Positions 53,224 through 62,766 of a stretch of 64,000 bases of DNA are shown one piece after another. Numbering within the stretch: position 1 is the stretch's first letter; every line of letters begins with the position of its first letter. This DNA is from Pseudomonas cremoris. GTDB lineage: Bacteria; Pseudomonadota; Gammaproteobacteria; Pseudomonadales; Pseudomonadaceae. The notes under the pieces were generated by a model that saw only the letters and a program-made list of their open reading frames with translations, had not been told where the DNA came from and searched no databases. Location: assembly GCF_014230465.1 (NCBI RefSeq), contig NZ_JAAXCY010000003.1, positions 310,001-374,000 on the forward strand, given 5' to 3'. Both the position numbers and the translations under genes were made by a program.

Positions 53224-53315
53224 TGTGGGAGCGGGCTTGCTCGCGAATGCGGTGGATCAGTCAACATATTCAGTGACTGACACTCCGTATTCGCGAGCAA
53301 GCCCGCTCCCACATT
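53224..53315. repeat. REPIN 6
   Basis: Inverted REP units tgtgggagcgggcttgctcgcgaatgcgg ... tccgtattcgcgagcaagcccgctcccaca around tggatcagtcaacatattcagtgactgac. It lies between the bufA promoter region and the end of braG, 31 bases from the braG stop. Confidence 0.93.
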
Positions 53316-53345
53316 CTTACATCCGGTTTCTGCGGTGACCGTCTC

Positions 53346-54047
53346 TTAGCCCCCGAGGTAAGCCTCACGCACCTTCGGATCGGTCAGCAACTGCTCACCC
53401 GTGCCCTGCATCACCACCCGGCCGTTTTCCAACACATAGGCGCGGTCGGCGATTTTCAGTGCCTGGTTGGCGTTCTGTTCCACCAGGAACACCGTTACAC
53501 CGTCCTTGCGCAGCTGTTCGATGATGTCGAAGATCTGCTGGATGATGATCGGGGCCAGGCCAAGAGACGGTTCGTCGAGCAGCAACAACTTGGGCTTGCT
53601 CATCAGCGCCCGGCCAATGGCGAGCATTTGCTGCTCGCCACCGGACATGGTGCCGCCACGCTGGCTGAAGCGTTCCTTGAGCCGAGGGAACAGGTGCAGC
53701 ACCTTGTCCATCTGCTCCTGGTAATCGCCTTTGTCGGTGAAGAACCCGCCCATCGCCAGGTTCTCTTCCACGGTCAGGCGCGAGAACACGCGACGGCCTT
53801 CGGGCACCACGGCAATGCTCTTGCGCATGATGTGCGACGACTGTTGCCCCACCAGCTCTTCACCCATGTAGCGGATGCTGCCGCTGTGAGCCTGCGGCGA
53901 ACCGCAGAGGGTCATCAGCAAGGTCGACTTACCTGCACCGTTGGCGCCGATCAGCGTGACGATCTCACCCTGGCGCACTTCCACGTTGACGCTGTGCAGG
54001 GCCTGGATCTTGCCGTAGAAAGTGGAAACGTTTTCGAATTGCAGCAT
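53346..54047 (-). CDS. braG: Branched-chain amino-acid ABC transporter ATP-binding protein BraG/LivF
   Basis: A 233-residue ATPase. Walker A GANGAGKST, signature MSGGEQQML (MSGGEQQ), Walker B LLLLDEPSLGLAP. LivF-type proteins lack the extra insert of LivG, consistent with the short length. It works with BraF to energise import of leucine, isoleucine and valine. Start MLQFENVSTFYGK at 54047, 1 base from the braF stop, so cotranslated. Confidence 0.92.
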   Translation of the reverse strand: MLQFENVSTFYGKIQALHSVNVEVRQGEIVTLIGANGAGKSTLLMTLCGSPQAHSGSIRYMGEELVGQQSSHIMRKSIAVVPEGRRVFSRLTVEENLAMGGFFTDKGDYQEQMDKVLHLFPRLKERFSQRGGTMSGGEQQMLAIGRALMSKPKLLLLDEPSLGLAPIIIQQIFDIIEQLRKDGVTVFLVEQNANQALKIADRAYVLENGRVVMQGTGEQLLTDPKVREAYLGG

Positions 54048-54048
54048 T

Positions 54049-54816
54049 TTACGCTTCCCCCAAATAGGCTTTGATCACTTCAGGATTGTCGCGGATCTGC
54101 TCCGGCGTTCCGTTGGCCAGCGGCGTGCCCTGGTTGATCACCACGATGTGGTCGGAAATGCTCATGACCAGTTTCATGTCGTGCTCGATCAACAGCACCG
54201 TGGCGTTGTTTTCCTCACGCAGCACGCTGATCAGTGCCTTGAGGTCTTCGGTTTCCTTGGGGTTCAGGCCGGCAGCCGGTTCGTCGAGCATCAGGATCCG
54301 CGGGCGGGTCATCATGCAGCGGGCGATTTCCAGGCGACGTTGCTGACCGTAGGCCAGGGTGCCAGCAGGGCGGTTGGCGAACTCGGTCAGGTTGACCTTG
54401 TCCAGCCAGTACGCCGCGTACTCCATGGCCTCGCGTTCGCTTTTGCGGAACGACGGCGTCTTGAACAGGCCTGCAAAGAAGTTGGTGTTCAGGTGACGGT
54501 GCTGGGCGATCAGCAGGTTCTCGACCGCCGTCATGTCCTTGAACAACCGCACGTTCTGGAAGGTTCGCACAACGCCCTTGCGGGCGATCTCGTGGCCGGC
54601 CAGGCCCTGGATCGGTTGGCCGTCCAGCAGGATGCTGCCGCCGCTAGGCTTGTAGAAACCGGTGAGGCAGTTGAACACCGTGGTCTTGCCGGCGCCGTTG
54701 GGGCCGATCAATGCAACTACTTGTTTCTCTTTCACGGTCAGGGCCACGCCATTGACCGCGAGCAAACCGCCGAAGCGCATGCTCAAGTTTTCGACTTTCA
54801 GGATCTCGCGGCTCAT
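54049..54816 (-). CDS. braF: Branched-chain amino-acid ABC transporter ATP-binding protein BraF/LivG
   Basis: A 255-residue ATPase. Walker [10 protein letters not shown], signature around [13 protein letters not shown], Walker [14 protein letters not shown], switch His IEHD. The longer length with the LivG-type insert distinguishes it from BraG. Its start overlaps the braE stop (54813-54816, ATGA). It is one of two ATPases that dimerise under the BraDE permease. Confidence 0.93.
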   Translation of the reverse strand: MSREILKVENLSMRFGGLLAVNGVALTVKEKQVVALIGPNGAGKTTVFNCLTGFYKPSGGSILLDGQPIQGLAGHEIARKGVVRTFQNVRLFKDMTAVENLLIAQHRHLNTNFFAGLFKTPSFRKSEREAMEYAAYWLDKVNLTEFANRPAGTLAYGQQRRLEIARCMMTRPRILMLDEPAAGLNPKETEDLKALISVLREENNATVLLIEHDMKLVMSISDHIVVINQGTPLANGTPEQIRDNPEVIKAYLGEA

Positions 54817-56066
54817 TTGCGCAGCTCCATGTGTGGACGTTGCATGGGCAGCAGGCCTTGAGGGCGCCAGATCATCATCAGCACCATCATGGCGCCGAAC
54901 ATCAACATGCGGTATTCGCTGAACTCACGCATCATTTCCGGCAGCAGGATCATCACGATCGCCGCCAGGATCACGCCCAACTGCGAGCCCATGCCACCCA
55001 GTACCACGATGGCGAGGATGATCGCCGACTCGATAAAGGTGAACGACTCCGGGGTGACCAAGCCTTGGCGAGCGGCGAAGAAGCTGCCGGCGAAACCGGC
55101 GAACGCAGCACCCAGGGTGAACGCGGAGAGCTTGATGATGGTCGGGTTCAGGCCCAGGGCCCGGCACGCGATCTCGTCTTCGCGCAGCGCTTCCCACGCG
55201 CGGCCAATCGGCATGCGCAACAGGCGGTTGATCACGAACAAGGCGGCCAATGCCAGCAACAGCGCCACCAGGTACAGGAACACCACTTTACTGACCGGGT
55301 TGTAGTCGATCCCGAAGTATTCGTGGAAGGTTTGCATGCCTTCTGCGGCGGTGCGGTCGAACGACAGCCCGAAGAAGGTCGGCTTGGGAATGCTGCTGAT
55401 GCCGTTGGGGCCACCGGTGATATCGGTCAGGTTACGCAGGAACAGACGGATGATTTCACCGAAGCCCAGAGTCACGATGGCCAGGTAGTCACCGCGCAAA
55501 CGCAACACAGGGAAACCCAGCAGGAAGCCGAACGTAGCGGCTGCCATGCCCGCCAACGGCAAGCAGATCCAGAAGCTCCAGCCCAAGTAGTGCGACAGCA
55601 ATGCGTAGGTGTACGCGCCCACGGCGTAGAAGCCCACATAACCCAAGTCGAGCAGACCGGCCAGGCCCACCACGATGTTCAGGCCCAGGCCCAGCAACAC
55701 GTAGATCAGGATCAGGGTGGCGATGTCGACGGCGCCGCGCGAACCAAAGAATGGCCAGACCAACGCGGCTACGATCAAGCCGATGATGATGTAGCGCTGG
55801 GTGCGCGGCAGGGTCAGGAATTGGCTGACCTTGGGCGATACCAACGGGCCACGGTTGCTCTTGAGCAAGGCACTGAACTGATCGCTGAACAACACGCGCA
55901 GGAACATCAGCACCGAACACAGGGCGATGACGGTCAGGGTCACGGGACCCGTGCCGTGCACTTCCAGGTTGATGCCGACAATGCTCAGCTTGAGGCCGAG
56001 TACCGGAAAGGCCACGGCCCATACCAGCAAGGCGCTGAAAAACGCCGATTTAAGATATCTGCTCAT
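54813..56066 (-). CDS. braE: Branched-chain amino-acid ABC permease BraE/LivM
   Basis: A 417-residue permease with about ten helices. LivM-type: N-terminal ~90 residues, then [52 protein letters not shown] and the EAA-like loop [20 protein letters not shown]. Its start overlaps the braD stop by ATGA (56063-56066), and it forms the heterodimeric channel with BraD. Confidence 0.92.
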   Translation of the reverse strand: MSRYLKSAFFSALLVWAVAFPVLGLKLSIVGINLEVHGTGPVTLTVIALCSVLMFLRVLFSDQFSALLKSNRGPLVSPKVSQFLTLPRTQRYIIIGLIVAALVWPFFGSRGAVDIATLILIYVLLGLGLNIVVGLAGLLDLGYVGFYAVGAYTYALLSHYLGWSFWICLPLAGMAAATFGFLLGFPVLRLRGDYLAIVTLGFGEIIRLFLRNLTDITGGPNGISSIPKPTFFGLSFDRTAAEGMQTFHEYFGIDYNPVSKVVFLYLVALLLALAALFVINRLLRMPIGRAWEALREDEIACRALGLNPTIIKLSAFTLGAAFAGFAGSFFAARQGLVTPESFTFIESAIILAIVVLGGMGSQLGVILAAIVMILLPEMMREFSEYRMLMFGAMMVLMMIWRPQGLLPMQRPHMELRK

Positions 56067-56986
56067 ACTTTCTCAACCTCCGGACGGCCCAGGATGCCGG
56101 TCGGACGGAACAACAGCACCAGAACCAAGAGACCGAACGCTACGACGTCCTTGTATTGGTCGCCGAAGATATCGGCGCCGAACGCTTCGGCCACACCCAG
56201 CACCAGGCCACCGAGCATCGCGCCCGGAATACTGCCGATGCCGCCCAGGACCGCCGCGGTAAAGGCCTTGAGCCCTACCAGGAAACCGGCGTTGGGGTTG
56301 ATCACGCCGTACTGCATGCTCAGCAGCACCGCCGCGACGGCAGCCAGTGCGGCACCGATCACGAAGGTCAGGGCGATGATGTTGTTGGTGTTGATGCCCA
56401 GCAGGTTGGCCATCTTGATGTCTTCGGCGCAAGCCCGGCAGGCACGCCCCAGACGGGAGCGGGAGATGAACAGGGTCAGGCCCAGCATGGCCACCAGGGT
56501 GACGACGAAGACCAGGACCTGCATGTACGAAATCAGCACTTCTTGTGCGCCACCTGGGCCGAAGGAGAAGCTCCCCGGAATCAGGTTGGGAATGGACTTG
56601 TCCTTGGAGTCCTGGGACAGCAATACGGTGTTTTGCAGGAAAATCGACATGCCGATGGCGGAAATCAGCGGGATCAAACGGTTGCTGCCACGCAAGGGAC
56701 GGTAGGCAACGCGCTCGATACTGTAGCCATAGGCACTGGTCACGATGATCGACGCAAGGAACGCAGCGGTCATCAACAGCGGCAGGGAGTGGATCCCCAT
56801 CATGGCCAGCCCGGCAAGGGCGATGAAGGCCACGTAGGAACCAATCATGTACACCTCGCCATGGGCGAAGTTGATCATTCCAATGATGCCGTAAACCATT
56901 GTGTAGCCAATGGCTATCAAGGCATAGGTGCTGCCAACGGTCATGCCGTTAACCAGCGTTTGGAAAAAATGATAGATCTCAGGCAT
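56063..56986 (-). CDS. braD: Branched-chain amino-acid ABC permease BraD/LivH
   Basis: A 307-residue permease with about eight helices. [39 protein letters not shown] and [19 protein letters not shown] (coupling loop) are the LivH signatures. It follows braC with a gap of ~230 bases that contains an attenuator. Start [11 protein letters not shown] at 56986 with GGAGCGCTG before it. Confidence 0.92.
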   Translation of the reverse strand: MPEIYHFFQTLVNGMTVGSTYALIAIGYTMVYGIIGMINFAHGEVYMIGSYVAFIALAGLAMMGIHSLPLLMTAAFLASIIVTSAYGYSIERVAYRPLRGSNRLIPLISAIGMSIFLQNTVLLSQDSKDKSIPNLIPGSFSFGPGGAQEVLISYMQVLVFVVTLVAMLGLTLFISRSRLGRACRACAEDIKMANLLGINTNNIIALTFVIGAALAAVAAVLLSMQYGVINPNAGFLVGLKAFTAAVLGGIGSIPGAMLGGLVLGVAEAFGADIFGDQYKDVVAFGLLVLVLLFRPTGILGRPEVEKV

Positions 56987-57161
56987 TACAGCGCTCCTAA
57001 AAACCCGATACGCATTTCACTGGTGGAGTCATGTTCCGGCCCTGTGCTGTGTTCTGTGAGCACATTTGCACAAAGCGTTTGCCAGCGAACCGCTGGTGAC
57101 GGTTTTAAGATTTTCAGGTGAGCCAGCGCCCGGATCGCGGGTGTCAGGCCCATAAACCTCG

Positions 57162-57193
57162 TAAAACAAAGCCCACTGCTCTCACAGTGGGCT
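57162..57193 (-). terminator. Attenuator after braC
   Basis: Stem agcccactg (57170-57178) with cagtgggct (57185-57193), loop of 6, followed on the minus strand by tttgtttta. It is 22 bases beyond the braC stop. It probably makes BraC more abundant than the membrane components, as for the aot operon. Confidence 0.88.
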
Positions 57194-57215
57194 TGTTGGA
57201 CCAGTAACGCCTGGC

Positions 57216-58343
57216 TTACTGAGGGGAAACTTCGGTTTTAGGTTTGCCGAAGTGCCATTCGTAGACCACGAACTTGAAGTCCTTCAGGTCGCCCTTGGCA
57301 TCGAAGCTCAGGTCGCCAGTAGGGGTCTTGAAAGTGCCTGCGTGGATGGCTGCAGCCACTTTGGCGGTGTCTTCGCTCTTCGCGGCAGCGATACCGCCGG
57401 CGATGACTTCAACTGCCGAGTAGGCTGGGAACACGAATGGGCCGCTTGGGTCTTTTTTGTCAGCGACGAGCGCGTCGACGATGGCTTTGTTCGCTGGATC
57501 GGCGTCGAAGGATTTCGGCAGGGTGACCAGCAGGCCTTCGGAAGCGCCCTGGGCGATTTGCGAGATGGAGTCGTTGCCGACACCTTCTGGGCCCATGAAC
57601 TTGGCGTTCACGCCTTTTTCCTTGGCTTGGCGCAGGATCAGGCCCAGCTCAGGGTGGTAGCCGCCGTAGTAGACGAAGTCGACGTTGGCTTGCTTGAGCT
57701 TCTGAATCAGCGAACCGAAGTCTTTGTCGCCAGCGTTGATGCCTTCGAAGAGGGCAACTTTCACGCCTTTTTTCTCGAGGGTCTGTTTAACGGCGGTGGC
57801 GATACCTTCACCGTACTGCTGCTTGTCGTGAATAACGGCAACGACTTTTGGCTTCACGTGGTCGGCGATGTAGTTGCCCGCTGCAGGGCCTTGGGCGCTG
57901 TCCAGGCCGATGGTGCGGAACACCAGTTTGTAGCCACGGGAAGTGATTTCCGGGCTGGTGGCAGCCGGGGTAATCATGATGACGCCTTCGTCTTCATAAA
58001 TGTCGGACGCTGGCTGAGTGGAGCTGGAGCAAAGGTGACCGACCACGAACTTGACGCCGTCGTTGACCACTTTGTTGGCTACGGCAACGGCTTGTTTAGG
58101 ATCGCAAGCGTCGTCGTATTCCTTGGCTTCGAGCAGTTTGCCGTCGACGCCGCCTTTGGCGTTGATGTCGGCAATGGCTTGCTTGGCACCCATGAATTGC
58201 ATGTCACCGTATTGCGTCACCGGACCGGTTTTAGGACCAGCAATACCGATCTTGATGGTGTCGGCTGCGAACGAATGGCCGGCAACCCCAGCCAGGACCA
58301 TAGCGGCAAACAGTTTGGAAATCTGCTTAGTAGCCTTATTCAT
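57216..58343 (-). CDS. braC: Periplasmic branched-chain amino-acid binding protein BraC/LivK
   Basis: A 375-residue class I periplasmic binding protein. Signal peptide MNKATKQISKLFAAMVLAGV ends in SFAADT. Family stretches: IKIGIAGPKTGPVTQYGDMQ, VVGHLCSSSTQPASDIYEDE (with the ligand-site Ser/Thr run), IMITPAATSPEITSRGYK. The Cys pair DDACDP and GHLCSS matches the disulfide in BraC/LivJ. It binds leucine, isoleucine and valine. Start MNKAT at 58343; the upstream gap has no clear -10/-35. Confidence 0.94.
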   Translation of the reverse strand: MNKATKQISKLFAAMVLAGVAGHSFAADTIKIGIAGPKTGPVTQYGDMQFMGAKQAIADINAKGGVDGKLLEAKEYDDACDPKQAVAVANKVVNDGVKFVVGHLCSSSTQPASDIYEDEGVIMITPAATSPEITSRGYKLVFRTIGLDSAQGPAAGNYIADHVKPKVVAVIHDKQQYGEGIATAVKQTLEKKGVKVALFEGINAGDKDFGSLIQKLKQANVDFVYYGGYHPELGLILRQAKEKGVNAKFMGPEGVGNDSISQIAQGASEGLLVTLPKSFDADPANKAIVDALVADKKDPSGPFVFPAYSAVEVIAGGIAAAKSEDTAKVAAAIHAGTFKTPTGDLSFDAKGDLKDFKFVVYEWHFGKPKTEVSPQ

Positions 58344-58683
58344 AATGCTCCACTCTTACTGTTGTATTTTTTATAGTTCTAGCGGCCTTGTGAGCTGCAG
58401 AACCGGATCGGATATCTCGGATATCCCCCCGGCAGTGCCCTGGCAACTGTACCGGTACAGTGTAGAGCGCCGGTTGATCGCTTGAAAAGCTGGCTGCTGG
58501 GGGCAAAACCCGGGTGTGTCGCTTAAATGAAAGAAAAAGACAGAATTGCGGCGGGTTGATGCCAGAGTCTCAGGCAATCCTTGGCTTTTCTGACACTTTC
58601 TATCGGTGCTTCATTTGCAACTGGGTTTTTCTGCACGAGTGACGACGTTATGATTGCGCCGTTTTTTACTCAGGTGAATTCCC
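58344..58683. other. 340-base divergent gap between braC and the DUF2288 gene
   Basis: This gap contains the leader and presumably the promoter of braC, a partial palindrome ggatatctcggatatcc at 58410-58426, and the 16-base perfect palindrome at 58446-58461. No ORF is supported. An AT-rich stretch (actataaaaaatac on the minus strand, ~58364-58377) could be a -10 for braC, but I could not pair it with a -35. Confidence 0.5.
58446..58461. promoter_or_regulatory. Perfect 16-base palindrome, candidate operator
   Basis: The sequence actgtaccggtacagt is a perfect inverted repeat in the braC/DUF2288 gap, 103 bases from the braC start codon. Dimeric regulators (GntR, TetR or LysR type) bind such sites. 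No regulator gene is adjacent, so I cannot name the protein. Confidence 0.5.
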
Positions 58684-58992
58684 ATGACGCAAGAACCTAG
58701 CACCCTCTATGCCAAGCTGCTCGGTGAAACCGCCGAAATATCCTGGAAGGAGCTTGAGCCGTTCTTTGCCAAGGGTGCCCTATTGTGGGTCGACGCCGGG
58801 CTGGATTTGATCGAAGCCGCCGAGGGAATGGCCGAAGATAACCGCGATAAAGTCGCTGCCTGGCTGGCCGCGGGCAGCCTTGGCGAAGTGTCTGCGACGC
58901 GGGCATTGGACCTGGTGGAGCGTGATCCCAGCCTGTGGGCGGTGGTGGTTTCGCCGTGGATTCTGATCCAGGAAAGGGCATCGCAAGAATAG
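58684..58992 (+). CDS. DUF2288-family protein
   Basis: A 102-residue soluble protein. The family pattern is AEISWKELEPFFAKGALLWV (residues ~17-36) and the C-terminal LWAVVVSPWILIQER. No known function; the small acidic helical protein is found in many gammaproteobacteria. GTGAATTCCC precedes the ATG. It stands alone between divergent braC and a glycosyltransferase-like gene, with no visible terminator. Confidence 0.85.
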   Translation: MTQEPSTLYAKLLGETAEISWKELEPFFAKGALLWVDAGLDLIEAAEGMAEDNRDKVAAWLAAGSLGEVSATRALDLVERDPSLWAVVVSPWILIQERASQE

Positions 58993-59256
58993 TTGGCACT
59001 AAAAAGGTGCGCGTTTTTCGCGGCAACAAGTGTGTAGCGGAGTAACCGCTGGAGCCGTGATGGCATCTTGCCGTAGAGAAAGGTCACAGCCGAGGGTGAC
59101 GTGCGCGTAATGGGAACAGTTCTCTCGCCGCCAAAAGGCCAGGGGAATTGTTTCTCGGTGTGAATAAAGGCGGTTGGCCATCAGAAATATCTGACGGAAG
59201 CGGTGAATTATCGGTGGATTCCGGTAAAGTTCGTGGCTTGTTCCATGGAGCTAGTC

Positions 59257-60348
59257 ATGCCGTCAGCGCTGCCCCCCTTAGAGAAAACGTCGCACCAGTT
59301 GCTCTACCTTATTTACGGTAACCAGGATGTTTACCGGCGCGAGGCCAAATTCAGCATTCTTACCGCCTTGTCACAGCTCAAGCCAGGCGAGTCGTTGTGT
59401 ATCCGGGTCATGACCGACCGAGCGCAGGATTACATCGGCTGGCCAGTTGAAACCATCGAGCTGGATGAGCAAACCCTGGCCCTGTGGCAGGGCGAGAATG
59501 GCTATACCCACCGCCGCAAGGCCTGCGCAATCGCCCATGGCCTGACGCTCGCGGACAAGACCCTGTTCGTCGATACCGACACGCTGTTCCTCAAGTCTCC
59601 CCACCGTGTGTTCGAACTGATCGAGCCCGGCAAGTATGTGATGGACGAGTTCGAGTACGACTGGAGCTATGTCTGCAAACGCCCGGACTACCTCAAGTTG
59701 GGCCGCCACCTGCATCAACATGGAATCTCTGCCAGTAATAGCTTCAAGCTCTATAACAGTGGCCTGTGCGGCGTGCGCGCCAGTGATTCGCCATTGCTTG
59801 ACGCGTCGATCCAGTTGATTGATGAGTGGACGCAGGATTCGTTCGATATCCACACCATCGAGCAAGTCGCGATTTCCTTTGCGATGCGTGGCAAAACGGT
59901 GCGTGAGGCCAGGAAGTTCGTTCACCATTACTACTCCGACAAGCGCTTTTTCCACGCCATGCAAGCGCATTTCTTCGATTTGCACGGTGAGACGTTCGAT
60001 CCGACGCTGGTCGCGCGATGCCTGGACGTACCGCGCGTCAAGCCGGTGCCGTCCCCTTGGCAGCGGCTGCGTATCAAATGGAAACTGCGCAATCAGCGCA
60101 AGCACATGAAAAGGGTGGGTCGCGACCTGCTGTACGGCAGTTCGGCGCCAGAGCATCCTTACTACGACGTATGCCGGCATGGCTGGTGGGAGTCGGCGTC
60201 GCGCGAAATTCGTGGGTGGGATGAAGCTGAACAAAAGAAATTCTTCGGCCCGAATGACACCCACTGGCCGAAGCAGTTGCCCCGGCCTTCAACGTCCGCA
60301 GACGAGCAAAAGATCCTGGCTTTCCTGCGCCAGCAGCGGGCTCGCTGA
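59257..60348 (+). CDS. Glycosyltransferase-like protein (GT-A nucleotide-diphospho-sugar fold)
   Basis: A 363-residue soluble protein with a GT-A-like Rossmann fold: LLYLIYGNQDVYRREAKFSI at the N-terminus, then the DxD-type metal motif in LFVDTDTLFLKSP, which binds a nucleotide-sugar. C-terminal third is basic and helical (RLRIKWKLRNQRKHMKRVGR). Acceptor unknown. ATG 59257 (MPSALPPLEK) has GGAG 6 bases upstream; the frame is open 18 codons earlier. It is convergent with the tubulin-like gene. There is no nearby sugar-synthesis cluster. Confidence 0.75.
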   Translation: MPSALPPLEKTSHQLLYLIYGNQDVYRREAKFSILTALSQLKPGESLCIRVMTDRAQDYIGWPVETIELDEQTLALWQGENGYTHRRKACAIAHGLTLADKTLFVDTDTLFLKSPHRVFELIEPGKYVMDEFEYDWSYVCKRPDYLKLGRHLHQHGISASNSFKLYNSGLCGVRASDSPLLDASIQLIDEWTQDSFDIHTIEQVAISFAMRGKTVREARKFVHHYYSDKRFFHAMQAHFFDLHGETFDPTLVARCLDVPRVKPVPSPWQRLRIKWKLRNQRKHMKRVGRDLLYGSSAPEHPYYDVCRHGWWESASREIRGWDEAEQKKFFGPNDTHWPKQLPRPSTSADEQKILAFLRQQRAR

Positions 60349-60351
60349 TAG

Positions 60352-60377
60352 GCGACGGCGCCGAGCGGCGCCGTCGC
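60352..60377. terminator. GC-rich hairpin between convergent genes
   Basis: An 11-bp perfect stem gcgacggcgcc / ggcgccgtcgc with loop gagc, 3 bases after the glycosyltransferase stop and 7 bases before the stop of the tubulin-like gene. No T tract follows, so it may rely on Rho or only stabilise both 3' ends. Confidence 0.6.
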
Positions 60378-60383
60378 AGGTTC

Positions 60384-62561
60384 TCAGGCGGTCTTGCCGG
60401 TGTGGTTATTCAATGAAATGACCTTGGTCTTGCCGATCCGGTGACGGTAGATCTCACGCAGGTACTTGATCGCCTTCTTCACGCAATCCCGTGACAGGCG
60501 AATGTCATTGATCGACACGAACTTCTCTTTGTCGTTGATCAACTCGCGGTACTTCTTCTCGTACATCGGCTTGATCGCGTACCAGTTGGTGTCGAGGATC
60601 TTCGCCGGGTTCTCAAATTCGTTGAGCAGCTCATCGATACGGTCTTCGTCGAAGTCCTCATGGATGATGAAGTCCAGGATCGAGTTGTCCAGTGTGTCGT
60701 CGAAACGGTACGGGTTGCGGGCAAAGCAGCGCTTGATAAACGCCACGATCAGCGTGAGGAAGTCGTCCGACAGGCACGGGCTTTTGGCGATCAGGGTGGT
60801 CAGCGACAGGTTGGCCGACGCGCCGATGACCAGGGCGTAACGTTTGAGCGTGGTGTTGGGGAACAGGCTGTTGAGGTGGGTCTTGAGTCGATTCAAGTCC
60901 ATGTAGGACAGCTTGTAGTCTTTGGGCAGCGAGACAATCGACACCACCGACGAGCAGTTCTTGAAGAAGTGCAGGTCATGCAGCGCCGCCGCGTCATAAC
61001 CAGAGTTCTTGTATTGCTCCAGCGACGCCTTGTAGCGCTTGGACTCAATCGGCAACAGGCTGATGCCCTCGATGGCCTGGGTGACTTTGTTGAAGTGCGG
61101 CAAGTCGATGGAGCGGAAGAACAGGTCATCAATGTTCAAGCGCTGCGGTTCTTTTTCGAACACCTTGAACTTGTCGCCCGTCGGCACCGGGGTTTCCGGG
61201 ACGACAGACTCGGCATAGGCAATCGCCACCGGGCCGGCCAGGCTCATGAACAAGTCGTTGGCATCCAGGCGAATGGTTTCGCCGATGTCGATGCCCGCGC
61301 GACGGAAGTAGTTCTGGTCGTAGTCGGTGGTCACCGCCTGGGCGGTGAGGATGTTGAAGATCTGCTGGGAGATGTACTGGTTGGCGTGTTTCTCCATGGC
61401 ATTGACATCAATGTTCTGGATGTTGCCATCGTCGCTTTCTTCGGCGTAACGCATGATGTCGTTGGAGATCAGCATCATCGCGTTCCACGGCCGGATACGG
61501 CCTTTTACGCTAGCTTCGCTGCTGTCTTCATTGGCGAAGTTGTACGAGAAATCCCATTCTTCCGACAGATACTTGCACAGCAGTCGACCGGCGTTGATGT
61601 GCAGTGCCTCTGACATTTCGCTGCGGTGATCGGAAATGTTCGGCAGCACGCAGATACCGCTGGTGAAGATCGGCTCGAACACAAAGGCGTGGCCGCTCTT
61701 GCTGTCATGCTCGTCGGCAGGCTTGGTGTCGAACGTCTTGTTCATGTACGAGTGTTGCTGGGCCAGGCCGAACTCCGAGGCCATGCCCGAACCGGTGCCG
61801 CCGCCGGCACTGAAGATCGAAAAGTACAGGCGCGACTGGTTAGCCTTGATGCCGCATGAGTCGATCAGGTACGAGTGGATCATCTTCCAGTCGGGGCTGG
61901 AAAAACGCTGGGTGTCTTTGTTGAGGATGATCTTGGCCAGGTACTGGCCGAGGATCGGCGCGTTACCGGCACCACCGGCATGGACTTCCGACAGGTCCAT
62001 GATTTTCATCTTGCTGTAATCACGCAAGAACCCGCTTTTTTCGCCCTTGCGCGAAAAGCGGATACGCCCGGCGATGTCTTTGTCCAGGTCGCCGAGCATT
62101 ACCAACGGTTCTACCAGGAACACCGGCTTGCTGGCTTTGCCGCTGCCCAGGCGCAGGTTGTTGCGGATCCACTGGGCGGGGCTGTAGCCCTTATCCAACG
62201 ACTTGTCTTCAGTGCTGAATTCGTTGAGGTAGAACTTGCGCGCGTTGTACACCAGTTCGGCGACGTCCAGCGCAATGTTCGAACCACAGCGGCCCAGGCC
62301 GATCAGGCACACCGACGGAAATTCCTGGTCGTTGCGCGGCTCGCCCTCGGCTTCCATGTAGGGCGGGCGCGGGAACACCATGTCGCGCAGGCCGTCGAGG
62401 TTGTCGAGGATGCGGTCGGTATTGGTTTCGGTGAAGTACAGGTATTGCTGCGTGGCCAGCGGGCGCGTGTTGCTCAATGACTTTGAACCTGAGGGTTTTT
62501 CCGCAGGAGCTGGGAGCAACACGTCGGATACCACGGTGGCAGAGTTATTTTTAGAAGTCAT
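60384..62561 (-). CDS. Tubulin/FtsZ-superfamily GTPase-like protein of unknown function
   Basis: A 725-residue soluble protein. After a ~80-residue N-terminal extension come the tubulin/FtsZ nucleotide motifs: first glycine loop CLIGLGRCGSNIALD (~85-99), GGAGNAP (~196-202), and the tubulin signature FSAGGGTGSGMASEFG (GGGTGSG ~253-259). A T7-like catalytic loop, IRLDANDLFMSLAG (~430-443), aligns with the NVDFADVRTVM of FtsZ and offers Asp433/436. The spacing between loop 1 and the signature (165 residues) is far larger than in FtsZ, so there are insertions. A ~280-residue C-terminal part is unlike FtsZ. Large FtsZ-like families of unknown role have been described in bacteria; whether this is one is not testable here. 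The 205-base gap upstream holds nothing else I can name. Confidence 0.82.
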   Translation of the reverse strand: MTSKNNSATVVSDVLLPAPAEKPSGSKSLSNTRPLATQQYLYFTETNTDRILDNLDGLRDMVFPRPPYMEAEGEPRNDQEFPSVCLIGLGRCGSNIALDVAELVYNARKFYLNEFSTEDKSLDKGYSPAQWIRNNLRLGSGKASKPVFLVEPLVMLGDLDKDIAGRIRFSRKGEKSGFLRDYSKMKIMDLSEVHAGGAGNAPILGQYLAKIILNKDTQRFSSPDWKMIHSYLIDSCGIKANQSRLYFSIFSAGGGTGSGMASEFGLAQQHSYMNKTFDTKPADEHDSKSGHAFVFEPIFTSGICVLPNISDHRSEMSEALHINAGRLLCKYLSEEWDFSYNFANEDSSEASVKGRIRPWNAMMLISNDIMRYAEESDDGNIQNIDVNAMEKHANQYISQQIFNILTAQAVTTDYDQNYFRRAGIDIGETIRLDANDLFMSLAGPVAIAYAESVVPETPVPTGDKFKVFEKEPQRLNIDDLFFRSIDLPHFNKVTQAIEGISLLPIESKRYKASLEQYKNSGYDAAALHDLHFFKNCSSVVSIVSLPKDYKLSYMDLNRLKTHLNSLFPNTTLKRYALVIGASANLSLTTLIAKSPCLSDDFLTLIVAFIKRCFARNPYRFDDTLDNSILDFIIHEDFDEDRIDELLNEFENPAKILDTNWYAIKPMYEKKYRELINDKEKFVSINDIRLSRDCVKKAIKYLREIYRHRIGKTKVISLNNHTGKTA

Positions 62562-62766
62562 TGTGCGCCATGTGCCTGGGCGGATGGCTGAAAGTAATCA
62601 AAGGGCCATCACGGAATGGGAGTTCGCGACTTTTACAGTGCGTCCTTGTCCGGATCGATTGGGTTTGACCCTGGTGATTCCCAGGAAAACGTGGCCGGAC
62701 TCTGATGAATCGGCCGTTCGTCGGCGTTCTTTAGGCAAATGATGGCGAAATGCCAAAGATTCGGCG

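Noticed and set aside
54831..56705. A 624-codon plus-strand frame across braE and braD
   Set aside because: Composed of His/Gln/Asp-rich nonsense typical of a reversed membrane protein; braE and braD are certain.
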